Shown here: positions 52,625 to 61,805 of the stretch, piece by piece
Layout: each line of letters begins with the position of its first letter
Numbering within the stretch: the first letter of the stretch is position 1
Source of the DNA: Neisseria bacilliformis
Lineage (GTDB): Bacteria > Pseudomonadota > Gammaproteobacteria > Burkholderiales > Neisseriaceae
Direction: 5' to 3'
DNA: 64,000 nt
Assembly (NCBI RefSeq): GCF_014055025.1
Contig: NZ_CP059571.1
Location: 1,054,001-1,118,000 of the forward strand
Translations under genes and position numbers: made by a program
Notes under the pieces: generated by a model
What the model was told of the DNA's origin: nothing
Database searches by the model: none
Seen by the model: the letters and a program-made list of their open reading frames with translations, nothing else

Positions 52625-53797
52625 ATGGAAAACGACATCCCCGTCTGGTGGCCGCTGCTCGCCCTGACCCCCTTCATCTGCTTCGCCCTGGGCTGGTTTG
52701 CCGCGCGGGTGGACATGAAAACTGTGCTCAAACAGGCCAAAATCCTGCCCGCCGCCTTCTATTGTGCCCTCGAAGCACTGGTGGACAGAAACAGCGGCAA
52801 GGCGGCGCGGGAGCTGGCCGAAGCGGCCGACACCCAGCCGCAGTCTTACGAATTGAACCTCACGCTGGCCAAACTCTACCGCTCGCGCGGCGAAAACGAC
52901 AAAGCCGCCCGCCTGTTGCAGAAACTGGCCGACTCGCCCGACACCGTGGGCGGCAGGAAAGAAGCCGTGCTTTTCGAGCTGGGGCTGACCTACCAAAGCG
53001 CGGGGCTGGTGGATCGGGCGGAGCAAATCTTCCTCTCCCTCGAAAACGGCAACACGGCCAAAGGCGCGCGCGAGCGGCTGCTCAACATCTACCAGCAGGA
53101 TCGGGACTGGGAAAAAGCCGTTGCCGCCGCGCAGGCGTTAAGCCACGACGAACAGACCTACCGTTTTGAAACCGCCCAGTTTTACTGCGAAATGGCGCAG
53201 GCAGCCCTGTTCAAATCCGACTACGCCGCCGCCCGCGAGCGCGTTGCCTCCGCCCTCGACGCCAACGGCAAATGCAGCCGCGCCAGCATCATCCTCGGCG
53301 ACATCGAACAAAAAGAAGGCAACTACGCCGCTGCCATCGAAGCCTACACCGCCGTCGAAAAACAAAACTACGCCTATCTGGGCATGGCCGGCGAAAAGCT
53401 CTACGACGCCTACGACGCGCAAAACCGCGCCGCCGAAGGGCTGGACGTGCTTATCGGCTACATGAAAACCTTTCCCCAGCTCGACCTGCTCGATGTCGTC
53501 TACGAAAAATCCCTGCTGCTCTACGGCGAACAGAAAGCCGGCGAAACCGTCGCCGAACTCGTCCGCGCCAAGCCCGACCTCAACGGCGTGTACCGCCTGC
53601 TCGGCGTGCAGATCAGCGGCCTGAGCCCCATGCTCAAAGCCGACGCCGACATGGCGCGCGCCGTTATCGGCCGCCAGTTGCAGAAAAGCCGCGTCTACCG
53701 CTGCCGCAACTGCCATTTCAAATCGCAGGCATTTTTCTGGCACTGCCCCGCCTGCAACAAATGGGAAACCTTTACCCCCAACCGCATCGAAGTGTGA
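52625..53797 (+). CDS. lapB: Lipopolysaccharide assembly protein LapB (YciM)
   Basis: A 390-residue protein: N-terminal membrane anchor (WWPLLALTPFICFALGWFAA), multiple TPR repeats (for example LYRSRGENDKAARLLQKLAD) and a C-terminal rubredoxin-like zinc knuckle (CRNCHF ... CPACNKW). LapB tunes LpxC degradation and lipid A output. Forms an operon with lapA. Followed by an extended DUS repeat pair at 53805-53880. Confidence 0.94.
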   Translation: MENDIPVWWPLLALTPFICFALGWFAARVDMKTVLKQAKILPAAFYCALEALVDRNSGKAARELAEAADTQPQSYELNLTLAKLYRSRGENDKAARLLQKLADSPDTVGGRKEAVLFELGLTYQSAGLVDRAEQIFLSLENGNTAKGARERLLNIYQQDRDWEKAVAAAQALSHDEQTYRFETAQFYCEMAQAALFKSDYAAARERVASALDANGKCSRASIILGDIEQKEGNYAAAIEAYTAVEKQNYAYLGMAGEKLYDAYDAQNRAAEGLDVLIGYMKTFPQLDLLDVVYEKSLLLYGEQKAGETVAELVRAKPDLNGVYRLLGVQISGLSPMLKADADMARAVIGRQLQKSRVYRCRNCHFKSQAFFWHCPACNKWETFTPNRIEV

Positions 53798-53917
53798 AAC
53801 CCGTTTTTAACTTCGTTAAAGCTGCGCTTTCAGACGGCCTGTAAAGCGCAAAGGCCGTCTGAAAGCGCAGCCCGGGCGCAGCTGAAACCGTCCGCCGAAC
53901 CGAAAAAAGGAAATCCC

Positions 53918-54553
53918 ATGACCCGCACCGCCGCCGCCCTCGCCCTGCTCCTCGCCGCCGCGCCCGTCTGCGCCGAACCCGCGCCCGACACCGCCTCGCC
54001 GCCTGCCACCGCCGCCCAAACTGCGCCCTCCGATGCCGAAACCCTGCATCAGGAACTGCGCGCCCTGCGCGACACCATGCAGGCCGCCCTCAACCGACGC
54101 GACCTCGACACCCTGCTCGACAACTTAACCGACGACGTCGTGTTCACCACCATGAACGGCGACCGCGTGCAGGGCAAAGAAGCCGTGCGCGCCTACTACG
54201 GAAAAATGCTCGGCGGCAGTGGCGCAGTGGTCAAAAGCATCGACGTGCACTTTGAAGCCGACGCGCTCTCGCACCTCTACGGCGACACCGCCGTCTCCTT
54301 CGGCCACAGCCGCGACCGCTACGAACTCGCCGGCGGCGAAGTGTGGGAAGTGTCGCCGCAGTGGAGCGCGACCCTCGTGCGGCAGGACGGCCGCTGGCGC
54401 ATCGCCCAGTTCCACTATTCGGTCAACATGCTCGACAACCCCGTGCTCGCCGCCCAACGCAAACTGCTGCTCGGCGGCGGTGCGGCAACCGCCCTCGCCG
54501 CCCTCGCGCTGGGCTTCGCCCTCGGCCGGCGCGGGCGCAGAAAGACCGTCTGA
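53918..54553 (+). CDS. SnoaL/DUF4440-like secreted protein with C-terminal membrane anchor
   Basis: A 211-residue protein with signal peptide (MTRTAAALALLLAAAPVCAE), an Ala/Pro linker, and an NTF2-like domain (LHQELRALRDTMQAALNRRD; DDVVFTTMNGDRVQGKEAVR; WSATLVRQDGRWRIAQFHYS) at about 42-175. A hydrophobic segment near the end (AATALAALALGFALGRRGRR) anchors it. NTF2-like proteins are functionally diverse; none is assigned. The stop comes from a degenerate DUS (AAGACCGTCTGA). ATG 53918 follows AAAAAAGGAAATCCC. Confidence 0.75.
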   Translation: MTRTAAALALLLAAAPVCAEPAPDTASPPATAAQTAPSDAETLHQELRALRDTMQAALNRRDLDTLLDNLTDDVVFTTMNGDRVQGKEAVRAYYGKMLGGSGAVVKSIDVHFEADALSHLYGDTAVSFGHSRDRYELAGGEVWEVSPQWSATLVRQDGRWRIAQFHYSVNMLDNPVLAAQRKLLLGGGAATALAALALGFALGRRGRRKTV

Positions 54554-54560
54554 AAATACA

Positions 54561-54637
54561 TGGGTGTGTTGGCAATCAGCCTTACGGCGGTGTTTTTTAC
54601 TCAAAAACCGCCCGCAAGCTGAATGTCGACACACCCG
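54561..54637. repeat. Family B MITE-like element, 77-bp short form
   Basis: TGGGTGTGTTGGCAATCAGC at the left and GCTGAATGTCGACACACCC at the right. Identical in length to the copy at 48797. Confidence 0.65.
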
Positions 54638-54638
54638 T

Positions 54639-54672
54639 GAGGCCGTCTGAAAAATGTTTTTCAAACGGCCTC
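54639..54672. terminator. DUS inverted pair between convergent genes
   Basis: GAGGCCGTCTGAAAA faces TTTTTCAAACGGCCTC (one mismatch in the second DUS), serving both flanking genes. Confidence 0.65.
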
Positions 54673-54708
54673 ATGGGTTTTTGCGTACGGAGCCGCAAGC
54701 CCGGCGGA

Positions 54709-54951
54709 CTACTGCTGCCAGTTGGACGGTGTGTATTCGATAACGTTTTCAAATTTATCCAAATTCTCCGCCTCGAACACCGCCGCCTTTTTAAAGGCTT
54801 CTTCCAGCGTCTGGCAGATATGCACTTCCACCTTGCCCGGCTTGCCGTTTTCGATCACCAGCAGATCGAGTTTGTAGGTCTGGTTGTGCGGCAGCCGTTT
54901 GATCATCACCGACAAATCGGACGCGGCCGGATTGTTTGTCTGATTCGACAT
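54709..54951 (-). CDS. 80-residue conserved-looking cytoplasmic protein
   Basis: A small soluble protein: SNQTNNPAASDLSVMIKRLP, YKLDLLVIENGKPGKVEVHI, then CQTLEEAFKKAAVFEAENLD. Predicted beta-beta-alpha topology, native base composition. ATG 54951 is preceded by AAGGAAACGCATA. It is divergent from pyrF across about 210 bases that include an AT-rich stretch and one DUS pair. Function unknown. Confidence 0.65.
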   Translation of the reverse strand: MSNQTNNPAASDLSVMIKRLPHNQTYKLDLLVIENGKPGKVEVHICQTLEEAFKKAAVFEAENLDKFENVIEYTPSNWQQ

Positions 54952-55160
54952 TATGCGTTTCCTTAAAATAAAATTTCATGTTGAAAGCGTCGCCAAACGC
55001 TTACTCTGTTTTACAATCTAGCCGATTACGCTAAAAATAGCAACGGCACGCAAAGCATTGCGCCACAGGCCGTCTGAAAAAAACGTTTTGCCTGCGTCGA
55101 AACCGCTTTTCAGACGGCCTGTGCAAACCGCCCCCGCAACAGCAGCAAAAAGGACATCCC

Positions 55161-55910
55161 GTGAACCCCCTGATCGCCGACACCGAATACCCCGCCGCCC
55201 GCCGAACACCCGTCATCGTCGCGCTGGATTTTGCCGACGAAAAAAGCATGCTCGAATTTGTGCGCCGCCTCTCGCCCGACCTGTGCCGCCTCAAAATCGG
55301 CAAAGAGCTGTTTACCGCTACCGGCCGCAGTCTGGCCGAAAAACTGATTCATCAGGGCTTTGAGCTGTTTCTCGATTTGAAATACCACGACATTCCCAAC
55401 ACCGTCGCCCAAGCCTGCAAGGCCGCCGCCGAAATGGGTGTGTGGATGGTGGATATGCACGCCTCGGGCGGCCGCCGCATGATGGAAGCCGCCGCCGAAG
55501 CCGTCGCCAATTATCAAAACAAACCGCTCTTGATCGGCGTAACCGTGCTCACCAGCATGACGCAGCAAGACTTGGCCGAAACAGGCGTATCCGCTCCGGT
55601 TGAAGAACAGGTGTTGCGTCTGGCCAAACTCGCGCAAAGCTCGGGCTTGGACGGCGTGGTCTGCTCCGCGCTCGAAGCCGCGCCGCTGCGCAGTGAATTG
55701 GGGCAGGATTTTGTGCTGGTAACGCCCGGCATCCGCCTCGACACCGCCGCGAACAATGACGACCAACGCCGCATCATGACCCCAGCCGACGCGCTCTCCG
55801 CAGGTTCGACCTACCTCGTGATGGGGCGGCCCGTAACGCAGGCTGCCGACCCCGTGGCCGTGTTGCGCGAAGTCAGCGAAACCGCGTATCGGGCGGCGGA
55901 GGCCGTCTGA
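55161..55910 (+). CDS. pyrF: Orotidine 5'-phosphate decarboxylase, GTG start
   Basis: A 249-residue TIM barrel: [30 protein letters not shown], the catalytic [16 protein letters not shown], and VTPGIRLDT. It makes UMP. GTG 55161 follows AAAAAGGACATCCC and is better placed than any ATG. The last codons AAEAV and TGA belong to a DUS. Followed after about 30 bases by an unknown membrane-anchored protein gene. Confidence 0.93.
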   Translation: MNPLIADTEYPAARRTPVIVALDFADEKSMLEFVRRLSPDLCRLKIGKELFTATGRSLAEKLIHQGFELFLDLKYHDIPNTVAQACKAAAEMGVWMVDMHASGGRRMMEAAAEAVANYQNKPLLIGVTVLTSMTQQDLAETGVSAPVEEQVLRLAKLAQSSGLDGVVCSALEAAPLRSELGQDFVLVTPGIRLDTAANNDDQRRIMTPADALSAGSTYLVMGRPVTQAADPVAVLREVSETAYRAAEAV

Positions 55911-55942
55911 AAAGCGGTGCGCCGCCAACGGAACCATTGAAA

Positions 55943-56920
55943 ATGAACCCGGGTTTTCCCCGTTTTTTCCTGCTCTTTGTGCTTTTCGTGCTGGTGTTGT
56001 GCGGCGGGTCGCAGGCATACCGGCTGTACGACGGCCGCGCAGAGGCGCGGCGGATACTGCGCGACACCGTTGCCGAGCTGCGCCGCCGCTTGCCGCCGCC
56101 CGACAAGGCCGATGCCGCCGCCATGCCGCAAAAGCTGCCGCGCCTGCGCGAGGGCATGCTGTATTACGCCGAACGCAAAGCCTACAAATACACCTTCGAC
56201 TACACCTTCGACGAACACAATCCCGAGTTTCTCGAACGGCGCAGCATCTGGCTCTCGCCGCAGGGCGGCCGCTGGCGGTGCTGGGCGGGGGTGAAAGACA
56301 GCGTGCGCGGCGCGGACTCGGACTGCGGCGAGCGCGCAATCGTCGCCGGTTTGACCGAACGCGAACACGCGCTGGCGAAGGCCAACTGGTGCGGCCGCCT
56401 GGCCGCCGCCAACACACCCGACTGGCAAAACGGCCCCGTATATGTGGTGTTTGTGCCGCCGAAAAAGGCGCGCGGCGTGGAACAGAATGTCAAAGAGAAA
56501 GTCAAAGTGCGCGCGGTGCATTTCGCGCAGGCGCATCTGGTGCTGTACACCGCCGATTGGGACACCGTGTGGCAGCTCGAACTGCCCGACGGCGCGAAAA
56601 GCCTGACGCTGATCGGCTCGGAAATTTACGACGGCGAAACGTCCGCCGTCTCCGAAGCGGTGATAAAAAATTCGTTCGACTACCCCAACATCAGAAAAAA
56701 ATGCGTCGAACTGCCCGGCGGTGCGGAGCTTAGCGGCTATTACAGCGAAGACATGTGGCAGGACGCGACCCTCGCGGCGGTATTCCGCAACCCCGCCGTG
56801 CACCCGATCATCACCGTGGCCGAAGGCGCAGAACCCGCCATTCTGCTGGACGCGGCAGGGCAGGGGGCAGGCCGTCTGAAAAACGAAACGGCGCAAACCG
56901 CTGCGTCGCAGGGGGATTGA
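55943..56920 (+). CDS. Unknown membrane-anchored protein, first of a pair
   Basis: A 325-residue protein with one N-terminal transmembrane segment (RFFLLFVLFVLVLCGGSQAY) and a large soluble domain rich in basic residues. Notable stretches are EGMLYYAERKAYKYTFDYTF, WRCWAGVKDSVRGADSDCGE and ELPGGAELSGYYSEDMWQDA; four cysteines in the middle could form disulfides. The C-terminus carries a DUS (AGRLKNE). ATG 55943 overlaps no other gene. Four bases separate its stop from the next gene, indicating an operon. No family recognised. Confidence 0.65.
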   Translation: MNPGFPRFFLLFVLFVLVLCGGSQAYRLYDGRAEARRILRDTVAELRRRLPPPDKADAAAMPQKLPRLREGMLYYAERKAYKYTFDYTFDEHNPEFLERRSIWLSPQGGRWRCWAGVKDSVRGADSDCGERAIVAGLTEREHALAKANWCGRLAAANTPDWQNGPVYVVFVPPKKARGVEQNVKEKVKVRAVHFAQAHLVLYTADWDTVWQLELPDGAKSLTLIGSEIYDGETSAVSEAVIKNSFDYPNIRKKCVELPGGAELSGYYSEDMWQDATLAAVFRNPAVHPIITVAEGAEPAILLDAAGQGAGRLKNETAQTAASQGD

Positions 56921-56923
56921 GCC

Positions 56924-57661
56924 GTGTTTTCTTATCTTATTGTTTATATTCTGATTATATTCGTGGTCGTGCTGCTGCTTGTGGCGGCGGCCACCGGCTA
57001 CTCTGCTTTTGTCATCCTGTCTGCCGCCGCCCGAACCGCCTTTGCCATGTGCCGCCGCCTGCCGCCCGCCCGCCATCCGCTGATGTGGCTATATGCCGCG
57101 CTCTTGGGCTATCTGCTGTTTCCCGTGCTGCTGGCCGACTTCGCCGCCGCCGCGCCCGCCGCCCGCCACGTGCACGACATCACTGTGCTGCGCTGGTGGA
57201 ACAACGCCTGGCTCTGCGCCGTGCTGGTCGCAGCCAATCTGCCGCTGCTGCCGCTGCTGCACGGCGAAATCCGCAGCGGCAGCCCCTGTTTCGGCACGGC
57301 CTTCTGCGTGTGGTGCGTGTTTGCCGCCGCCTGGGGTCTGGCCGCGCTGGCCGCCTGTTCGCCTGAGTTTGCCGCCAACTACGCCGCCGTGTTTGACGCG
57401 CTGTGGCCGTGGCAGCGCGGCGTGCTGGCGCATCTGGAAGCCGACAGCGCGCGCACCGCCGAGGCTTTCGCCCGCCCCATGCTGCGCTACGGCAGCGCGG
57501 TGTTTTTCGACGGCGTAAGCCTCTTTATCGCCACCCTGCCGTTTTTCCTGCTTTACTCGGCAACCCTTCCGCGCAACAATACGCCCCTTTCATACGGCGC
57601 GGCAGGCATGCGCCACCGCATCGACGAACTGCGTGGCAGACGGCGCAGGCGGCGCAGGTAA
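56924..57661 (+). CDS. Unknown polytopic membrane protein, second of a pair
   Basis: A 245-residue protein starting at GTG 56924. About five hydrophobic segments: FSYLIVYILIIFVVVLLLVA; LMWLYAALLGYLLFPVLLAD; WLCAVLVAANLPLLPLL; AFCVWCVFAAAWGLAALAAC; AVFFDGVSLFIATLPFFLLY. It ends in an arginine-rich tail (RIDELRGRRRRRRR). Translationally close to the preceding gene, so the two probably form an envelope complex. No family recognised. Confidence 0.65.
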   Translation: MFSYLIVYILIIFVVVLLLVAAATGYSAFVILSAAARTAFAMCRRLPPARHPLMWLYAALLGYLLFPVLLADFAAAAPAARHVHDITVLRWWNNAWLCAVLVAANLPLLPLLHGEIRSGSPCFGTAFCVWCVFAAAWGLAALAACSPEFAANYAAVFDALWPWQRGVLAHLEADSARTAEAFARPMLRYGSAVFFDGVSLFIATLPFFLLYSATLPRNNTPLSYGAAGMRHRIDELRGRRRRRRR

Positions 57662-57755
57662 AACGCCGCCGAACCGCGTTTTCAGACGGCCTCCAAAGCG
57701 CACAGGCCGTCTGAACGCAAGGCTTCGGCGCAGCCAAAACCACAGGAACGACAAA

Positions 57756-58703
57756 ATGACCTTTTACAGCGAAACCCTCAAACCCCGCCTGCAACAGGCG
57801 CGCGTGCTGGTGGCCGGCGACGTGATGCTCGACCGCTACTGGTTCGGCGACGTGGCGCGCATCTCGCCCGAAGCCCCCGTGCCTGTTGCCAAAATCGACC
57901 GCACCGAACACCGCGCCGGCGGCGCGGCCAACGTCGCCCGCAACATCACCGCCCTGGGCGGCCGCGCCGCGCTGGTGTCCGTGGCCGGCGACGACGAAGC
58001 GGGCGACACCCTGCAAAAACTGATGGAAAACTGCGGCGTAGAAACCCTGTTTTCCCACGACAAAACCATCGCCACCACCGTCAAAACCCGCGTCGTCGCC
58101 CGCAACCAGCAGCTCATCCGCCTCGACTTTGAAGACGCCCCCACCCACGAAATCCTCGACAGCGTCAAACAGCAGTTCCGCGCCAAACTGGCCGACTGCG
58201 ACGTCGTCATCCTCTCCGACTACGGCAAAGGCGGCCTCACCCACGTCTCCTCCTTCATCGAATGGGCGCGGCAGGCCGGCAAACCCGTCCTCATCGACCC
58301 AAAAGGCGGCGACTACGCCAAATACGCCGGTGCCACCCTGCTCACTCCCAACCGCTCCGAGCTGCGCGAAGTAACCGGAAACTGGCAGAACGAAGCCGAC
58401 CTGGCCGGAAAAGCCCAAGCCCTGCGCCGCAGCCTCGGCTTGCAGGCACTTTTGCTCACCCGCAGCGAAGAGGGCATGACCCTCTACCGCGACGGCGAAC
58501 CGCACCACCAGCCCACGCGCGCGCGCGAAGTGTTCGACGTGTCCGGCGCGGGCGACACCGTCATCGCCGCCCTCGGCCTCGGCCTCGCCGCCGGCCTCGA
58601 CCTGCCCGAAGCCATGCGCCTGGCCAACGCCGCCGCCGGCGTGGTGGTGGGCAAAGTCGGCACCGCCGTCTGCACGTTTGACGAACTGGCACAATCATTG
58701 TAA
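57756..58703 (+). CDS. hldA: D-glycero-beta-D-manno-heptose-7-phosphate kinase
   Basis: A 315-residue PfkB-family kinase corresponding to the N-terminal half of HldE: LVAGDVMLDRYWFGDVARIS, EHRAGGAANVARNI, VLIDPKGGDYAKYAGATLLT and the catalytic FDVSGAGDTVIAALG. It phosphorylates heptose-7-phosphate for the inner core of lipooligosaccharide. The adenylyltransferase domain is absent, as is usual in Neisseria. ATG 57756 follows ACAGGAACGACAAA. Preceded by an extended DUS repeat. Confidence 0.93.
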   Translation: MTFYSETLKPRLQQARVLVAGDVMLDRYWFGDVARISPEAPVPVAKIDRTEHRAGGAANVARNITALGGRAALVSVAGDDEAGDTLQKLMENCGVETLFSHDKTIATTVKTRVVARNQQLIRLDFEDAPTHEILDSVKQQFRAKLADCDVVILSDYGKGGLTHVSSFIEWARQAGKPVLIDPKGGDYAKYAGATLLTPNRSELREVTGNWQNEADLAGKAQALRRSLGLQALLLTRSEEGMTLYRDGEPHHQPTRAREVFDVSGAGDTVIAALGLGLAAGLDLPEAMRLANAAAGVVVGKVGTAVCTFDELAQSL

Positions 58704-58847
58704 AGTAGCGTAATAATCCGCCGCTTTGTGTTGAAAAACATGCTGTTTTATTTAAAAATTAAAGACAAAAGGCCGCTTTCGGCGGCAAACGGCTTCCAAT
58801 AACACCTTCACAGCTTTGGACAATTTATTTTTTAAGGGGACAGAGAT

Positions 58848-59252
58848 ATGCCCGTCAGCATGACCCGTCTGGAACTCAACTGGGACGACAGCCGCAGCCG
58901 CAACAAACTCGACATCAACGCCGTGCAGGCCGTCGCCGCCGTGTGGCTGGCCGACAAAAACGCCAGCCGCCATGCCGTCATGGACATCGAAACCGTGGTG
59001 GACGAGCCGTTTTCCTTCGCCTTCAACGGCCTGGATACCGCCACCGTCATCGGCCTCTTCGACGAAATCGCCCGCCAGTTTCCCGCCGTGCGCTTTTACG
59101 TGCGCGGCATCGGCGAGGATTTCAGCAATATGTGGCTGCGCGAATACTTCAACGGCGAAACCGTCTTCTCCGCCGGCCCCTTCGAGCGGCAGGTGTCGGA
59201 AAACCTGAGCAACAAAGGCAAAAGCTGGTTCAGCCGCTGGCTGGGCAGATAG
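58848..59252 (+). CDS. 134-residue soluble protein of unknown function
   Basis: Starts MPVSMTRLELNWDDSRSRNK after the ribosome site AAGGGGACAGAG. Core stretches are HAVMDIETVVDEPFSFAFNG, IGLFDEIARQFPAVRFYVRG and MWLREYFNGETVFSAGPFER, suggesting an alpha/beta fold. The upstream 140 bases are AT-rich and hold no DUS. It follows hldA; whether it is co-transcribed is unclear. Closed by a strong terminator. Confidence 0.68.
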   Translation: MPVSMTRLELNWDDSRSRNKLDINAVQAVAAVWLADKNASRHAVMDIETVVDEPFSFAFNGLDTATVIGLFDEIARQFPAVRFYVRGIGEDFSNMWLREYFNGETVFSAGPFERQVSENLSNKGKSWFSRWLGR

Positions 59253-59303
59253 GCGTTCCAAGCGCACAGGCCGTCTGAAAAAAAGGCCGTCTGAAAAAGG
59301 CGA

Positions 59304-59350
59304 AAAACAGGATGGGCATGGATTTCCATCCTGTTTTTTGTTTTTTCAGA
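59304..59350 (+). terminator. Intrinsic terminator nested in DUS copies
   Basis: AAAACAGGATGG (59304-59315) and CCATCCTGTTTT (59336-59347) form a 12-bp stem followed by T-run; two DUS upstream and one downstream frame it. Confidence 0.85.
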
Positions 59351-59361
59351 CGGCCTCTGCC

Positions 59362-59504
59362 GTCGGGGGTGTGCGGCGCGGCCACGCACACGGTTTGGGG
59401 CGGGCGGGAAGAACAAGAGGCTGTCTGAAAATCGGGTTGGGGATTTTCAGACGGCCTTTGCGCGGCAGGGAACGCGTGCACCGCCTTGGAGCGACACACC
59501 CTAC
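59362..59504. repeat. Family A element split by an internal DUS hairpin
   Basis: Left arm GTGTGCGGCGCGGCCACGC and right arm GGAGCGACACACCCTAC are normal, but a DUS inverted pair (59417-59457) sits where other copies have a short AT-rich centre. Region 59253-59710 contains no gene. Confidence 0.65.
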
Positions 59505-59556
59505 GTCAGGTTCGGCATGGGCGGATTCGGGGTTTCAGACGGCCTCTGCCGCTAAG

Positions 59557-59663
59557 GTAGGGTGTGTGGCGCAAGCCACGCACGCGGTTTCGAATTTTTG
59601 GGAAATGCGCGGATTCGTTGTACGGCAGGGAACGCGTGCGTCGACTTGGGGCGACACCCCTAC
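59557..59663. repeat. Family A element, full copy
   Basis: GTAGGGTGTGTGGCGCAAGCC to GGGCGACACCCCTAC, 107 bp, in the same orientation as the copy at 1081. Confidence 0.75.
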
Positions 59664-59710
59664 CTTGGGTTCGGTATGGTGTGATGGGGAACAGGCCGTC
59701 TGAAAAAACC

Positions 59711-60664
59711 TTATCCGTGCGGCGCGGTGTTTTGTCCGGCGAGTACGGCGTCGATCAGGGCTTCGGCGTCTTGGTCGGCGAGGCGTTTGGCGACGGCGCG
59801 GCCGAGGGTGCGGGCGTAGGCGGCGGGGGCTTGGGCGGCGGCTTCGATGAGGACGGAGCCGTCGGGGTGGCCGACGAGGCCGCGCAGGGTGAGCAGTCCT
59901 TCGTCGCTGGTGCAGTAGGCGGCGAGGGGGATTTGGCAGCTGCCGCCGAGTGCTTGGGCGAGGGTGCGTTCGGCGGTAACGCAGGCGGCGGTTTCGGCGT
60001 GGTTGAGCGGGGCGAGCAGGGGCAGCAGGTCGCTGCGGTGTTCGGCGATTTCGATGCCGAGCGCGCCTTGTCCGGCGGCGGGCAGGCATTCGTCGGGGGA
60101 GAGGATTTCGCGGATGCGGCCGTTAAGGCCGAGGCGTTGCAGGCCGGCGGCGGCGAGGATGATGGCGTCGTATTCGCCGTTGTCGAGTTTGGCGAGGCGG
60201 GTTTGCACGTTGCCGCGCAGGGGTTTGACGGTGAGATGGGGGTGTCTGGCGCGGATTTGGGCTTCGCGGCGCAGGCTGGATGTGCCGACCACCGCGCCTG
60301 CGGGCAGGGCGGCGAGGGTGTTGTGGCGGTTGGAAACGAAGGCGTCGAAGGGGCTGGCGCGTTCGCCGATGGCGGCAAGGAGGAAGCCTTCGGGCAGCTC
60401 CATGGGCACGTCTTTGATGGAGTGGACGGCCAGATCGGCGCGGCCGTCGTGCAGGGCTTGTTCGAGTTCTTTGATAAACAGTCCTTTGCCGCCGATTTTG
60501 GAGAGGGTGCGGTCGAGGATTTGGTCGCCGCGCGTGGTGAGGCCGAGGATGCGGATGTCGCAGGCGGGGTAGAGGGCGTGCAGGCGGGCTTTGATGTGTT
60601 CGGCCTGCCACATGGCGAGCGCGCTTTGGCGGCTGGCGATGGTGAGTTTGTCGGGTGCGTTCAC
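59711..60664 (-). CDS. hemC: Hydroxymethylbilane synthase (porphobilinogen deaminase)
   Basis: A 317-residue enzyme building the linear tetrapyrrole for heme. [57 protein letters not shown] and the dipyrromethane cofactor cysteine in [14 protein letters not shown] are all present. The apparent start is GTG 60664 ([11 protein letters not shown]). It lies downstream of nsrR on the same strand but a DUS pair at 60709 separates them. Confidence 0.94.
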   Translation of the reverse strand: MNAPDKLTIASRQSALAMWQAEHIKARLHALYPACDIRILGLTTRGDQILDRTLSKIGGKGLFIKELEQALHDGRADLAVHSIKDVPMELPEGFLLAAIGERASPFDAFVSNRHNTLAALPAGAVVGTSSLRREAQIRARHPHLTVKPLRGNVQTRLAKLDNGEYDAIILAAAGLQRLGLNGRIREILSPDECLPAAGQGALGIEIAEHRSDLLPLLAPLNHAETAACVTAERTLAQALGGSCQIPLAAYCTSDEGLLTLRGLVGHPDGSVLIEAAAQAPAAYARTLGRAVAKRLADQDAEALIDAVLAGQNTAPHG

Positions 60665-60708
60665 GGCTGATCCTTGATGGGCGGGAAACGGCGCAGTTTA
60701 ACAGAATC

Positions 60709-60741
60709 AGGCCGTCTGAAAACGGTGTTTTCAGACGGCCT
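60709..60741. terminator. DUS inverted pair between nsrR and hemC
   Basis: AGGCCGTCTGAAAA and TTTTCAGACGGCCT, 12 bases after the nsrR stop; hemC then needs its own promoter. Confidence 0.7.
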
Positions 60742-60753
60742 CGGATTTGTTTT

Positions 60754-61215
60754 CTAAGCCTGCGGCCTTATGGGGCGGGCGGCGAGGGAGATTTTCGGCG
60801 AGTAGAGCATGTCGAAGGTGGGCTTGTTGATGAGGTCGGCGAGGGTGAATTTGTCGAGGTGTTCGAGGAAGGCTTTGCCCGCGTCGTTGAGCACGGAGGC
60901 GAGCAGGCAGCAGGAGGTGAGCAGGCACTGGTTGCCCGCGCCCATGCATTCGACCAGCTTCATCGGCTCCATGTGGCGCACCACGTCGCCCAAGCGGATG
61001 AGTTCCGCCTGCCGCCGCAGGCGCAGGCCGCCGCCTTTGCCGCGCACGCTGTCGAGAAAGCCGCCTTTCACCAGCGCGGTTACCACTTTCATCAGGTGGC
61101 TTTTGGAGATGCCGTACACTTCGGCGATGGTGGCGATGTTGACCAACTCTTCGCTGTTGACGGCGGCGTAGGCCAAAACGCGCAGGGCGTAGTCGGTTTG
61201 TTGGGTGAGGTACAT
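60754..61215 (-). CDS. nsrR: Rrf2-family nitric-oxide sensor NsrR
   Basis: A 153-residue Rrf2 regulator: MYLTQQTDYALRVLAYAA, recognition helix ISKSHLMKVVTALVKGGFLD and GKGGGLRLRR. Cluster cysteines are in VECMGAGNQCLLTSCCLL, with NsrR spacing. The [4Fe-4S] cluster is destroyed by NO, releasing repression. Divergent from the HHE protein and nnrS, both plausible targets. Start set by the family N-terminus despite a weak ribosome site. Confidence 0.9.
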   Translation of the reverse strand: MYLTQQTDYALRVLAYAAVNSEELVNIATIAEVYGISKSHLMKVVTALVKGGFLDSVRGKGGGLRLRRQAELIRLGDVVRHMEPMKLVECMGAGNQCLLTSCCLLASVLNDAGKAFLEHLDKFTLADLINKPTFDMLYSPKISLAARPIRPQA

Positions 61216-61242
61216 ATTGCCAGCGGAATGTTAAAGTTTCAT

Positions 61243-61271
61243 AATATATGCAACATAATATTATACACCAA
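61243..61271 (-). promoter_or_regulatory. Candidate nsrR promoter in the divergent control region
   Basis: On the minus strand TTGGTG (61271-61266), 17-base spacer and TATATT (61248-61243). The spacer ATAATATTATGTTGCA is AT-rich and dyad-like, where an NsrR operator would be expected, but it does not match the consensus well. Confidence 0.45.
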
Positions 61272-61298
61272 CCGCGCCCCGCGCCGTAAGGAACAGCC

Positions 61299-61667
61299 AT
61301 GAAACGCCACCCGCTGCTCGTGCCGCTCTCGCACGAGCACCACCACACACTCGCCCTGTGCACGCGCATTTTGCGCAGTCCCGAAGCCGACCACCGCGCC
61401 GACATCACCGAGCACTACATCGATCTGGAAAAACACTTCGTCTGCGAAGAAACCATGTTCGCCCCGCTGTGGGACGCCCTGTGCCGCGACGATCTGCGCG
61501 CGCGCTTTGAGGCCGAACACGCCCAACTGCGCGCCATGCACCTCGCGCCCGACTACACCAATCCCGAATGGAACGTACAATTCGCCACCCTGCTGCGCGA
61601 CCACGCCCGTTTTGAAGAACGCGAGCTGTTCCCCGCCGTCGAAGCCCTGCTGCCGCCGGCGGAATAA
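61299..61667 (+). CDS. Hemerythrin-like (HHE) domain protein
   Basis: A 122-residue protein with the HHE pattern: PLLVPLSHEHHHTLALCTRI, ITEHYIDLEKHFVCEETMF, FEAEHAQLRAMH and LRDHARFEERELFPAVE supply the histidine and carboxylate ligands of a di-iron centre. Related proteins bind O2 or NO or help repair Fe-S clusters. Divergent from nsrR by 83 bases and upstream of nnrS, forming a nitric-oxide response group. ATG 61299 follows GTAAGGAACAGCC. Confidence 0.85.
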   Translation: MKRHPLLVPLSHEHHHTLALCTRILRSPEADHRADITEHYIDLEKHFVCEETMFAPLWDALCRDDLRARFEAEHAQLRAMHLAPDYTNPEWNVQFATLLRDHARFEERELFPAVEALLPPAE

Positions 61668-61805
61668 ACAAACAACAAAACAGGCCGTCTGAAAGCGCAG
61701 CTTCGGCGAAGCCAAAACCGGCAAACGGCAAAAAAACGCTTTTCAGACGGCCTCCAACCGTTTCCAAACCACCAAACCACCAACCAAAACAGAAAACACA
61801 ACATC

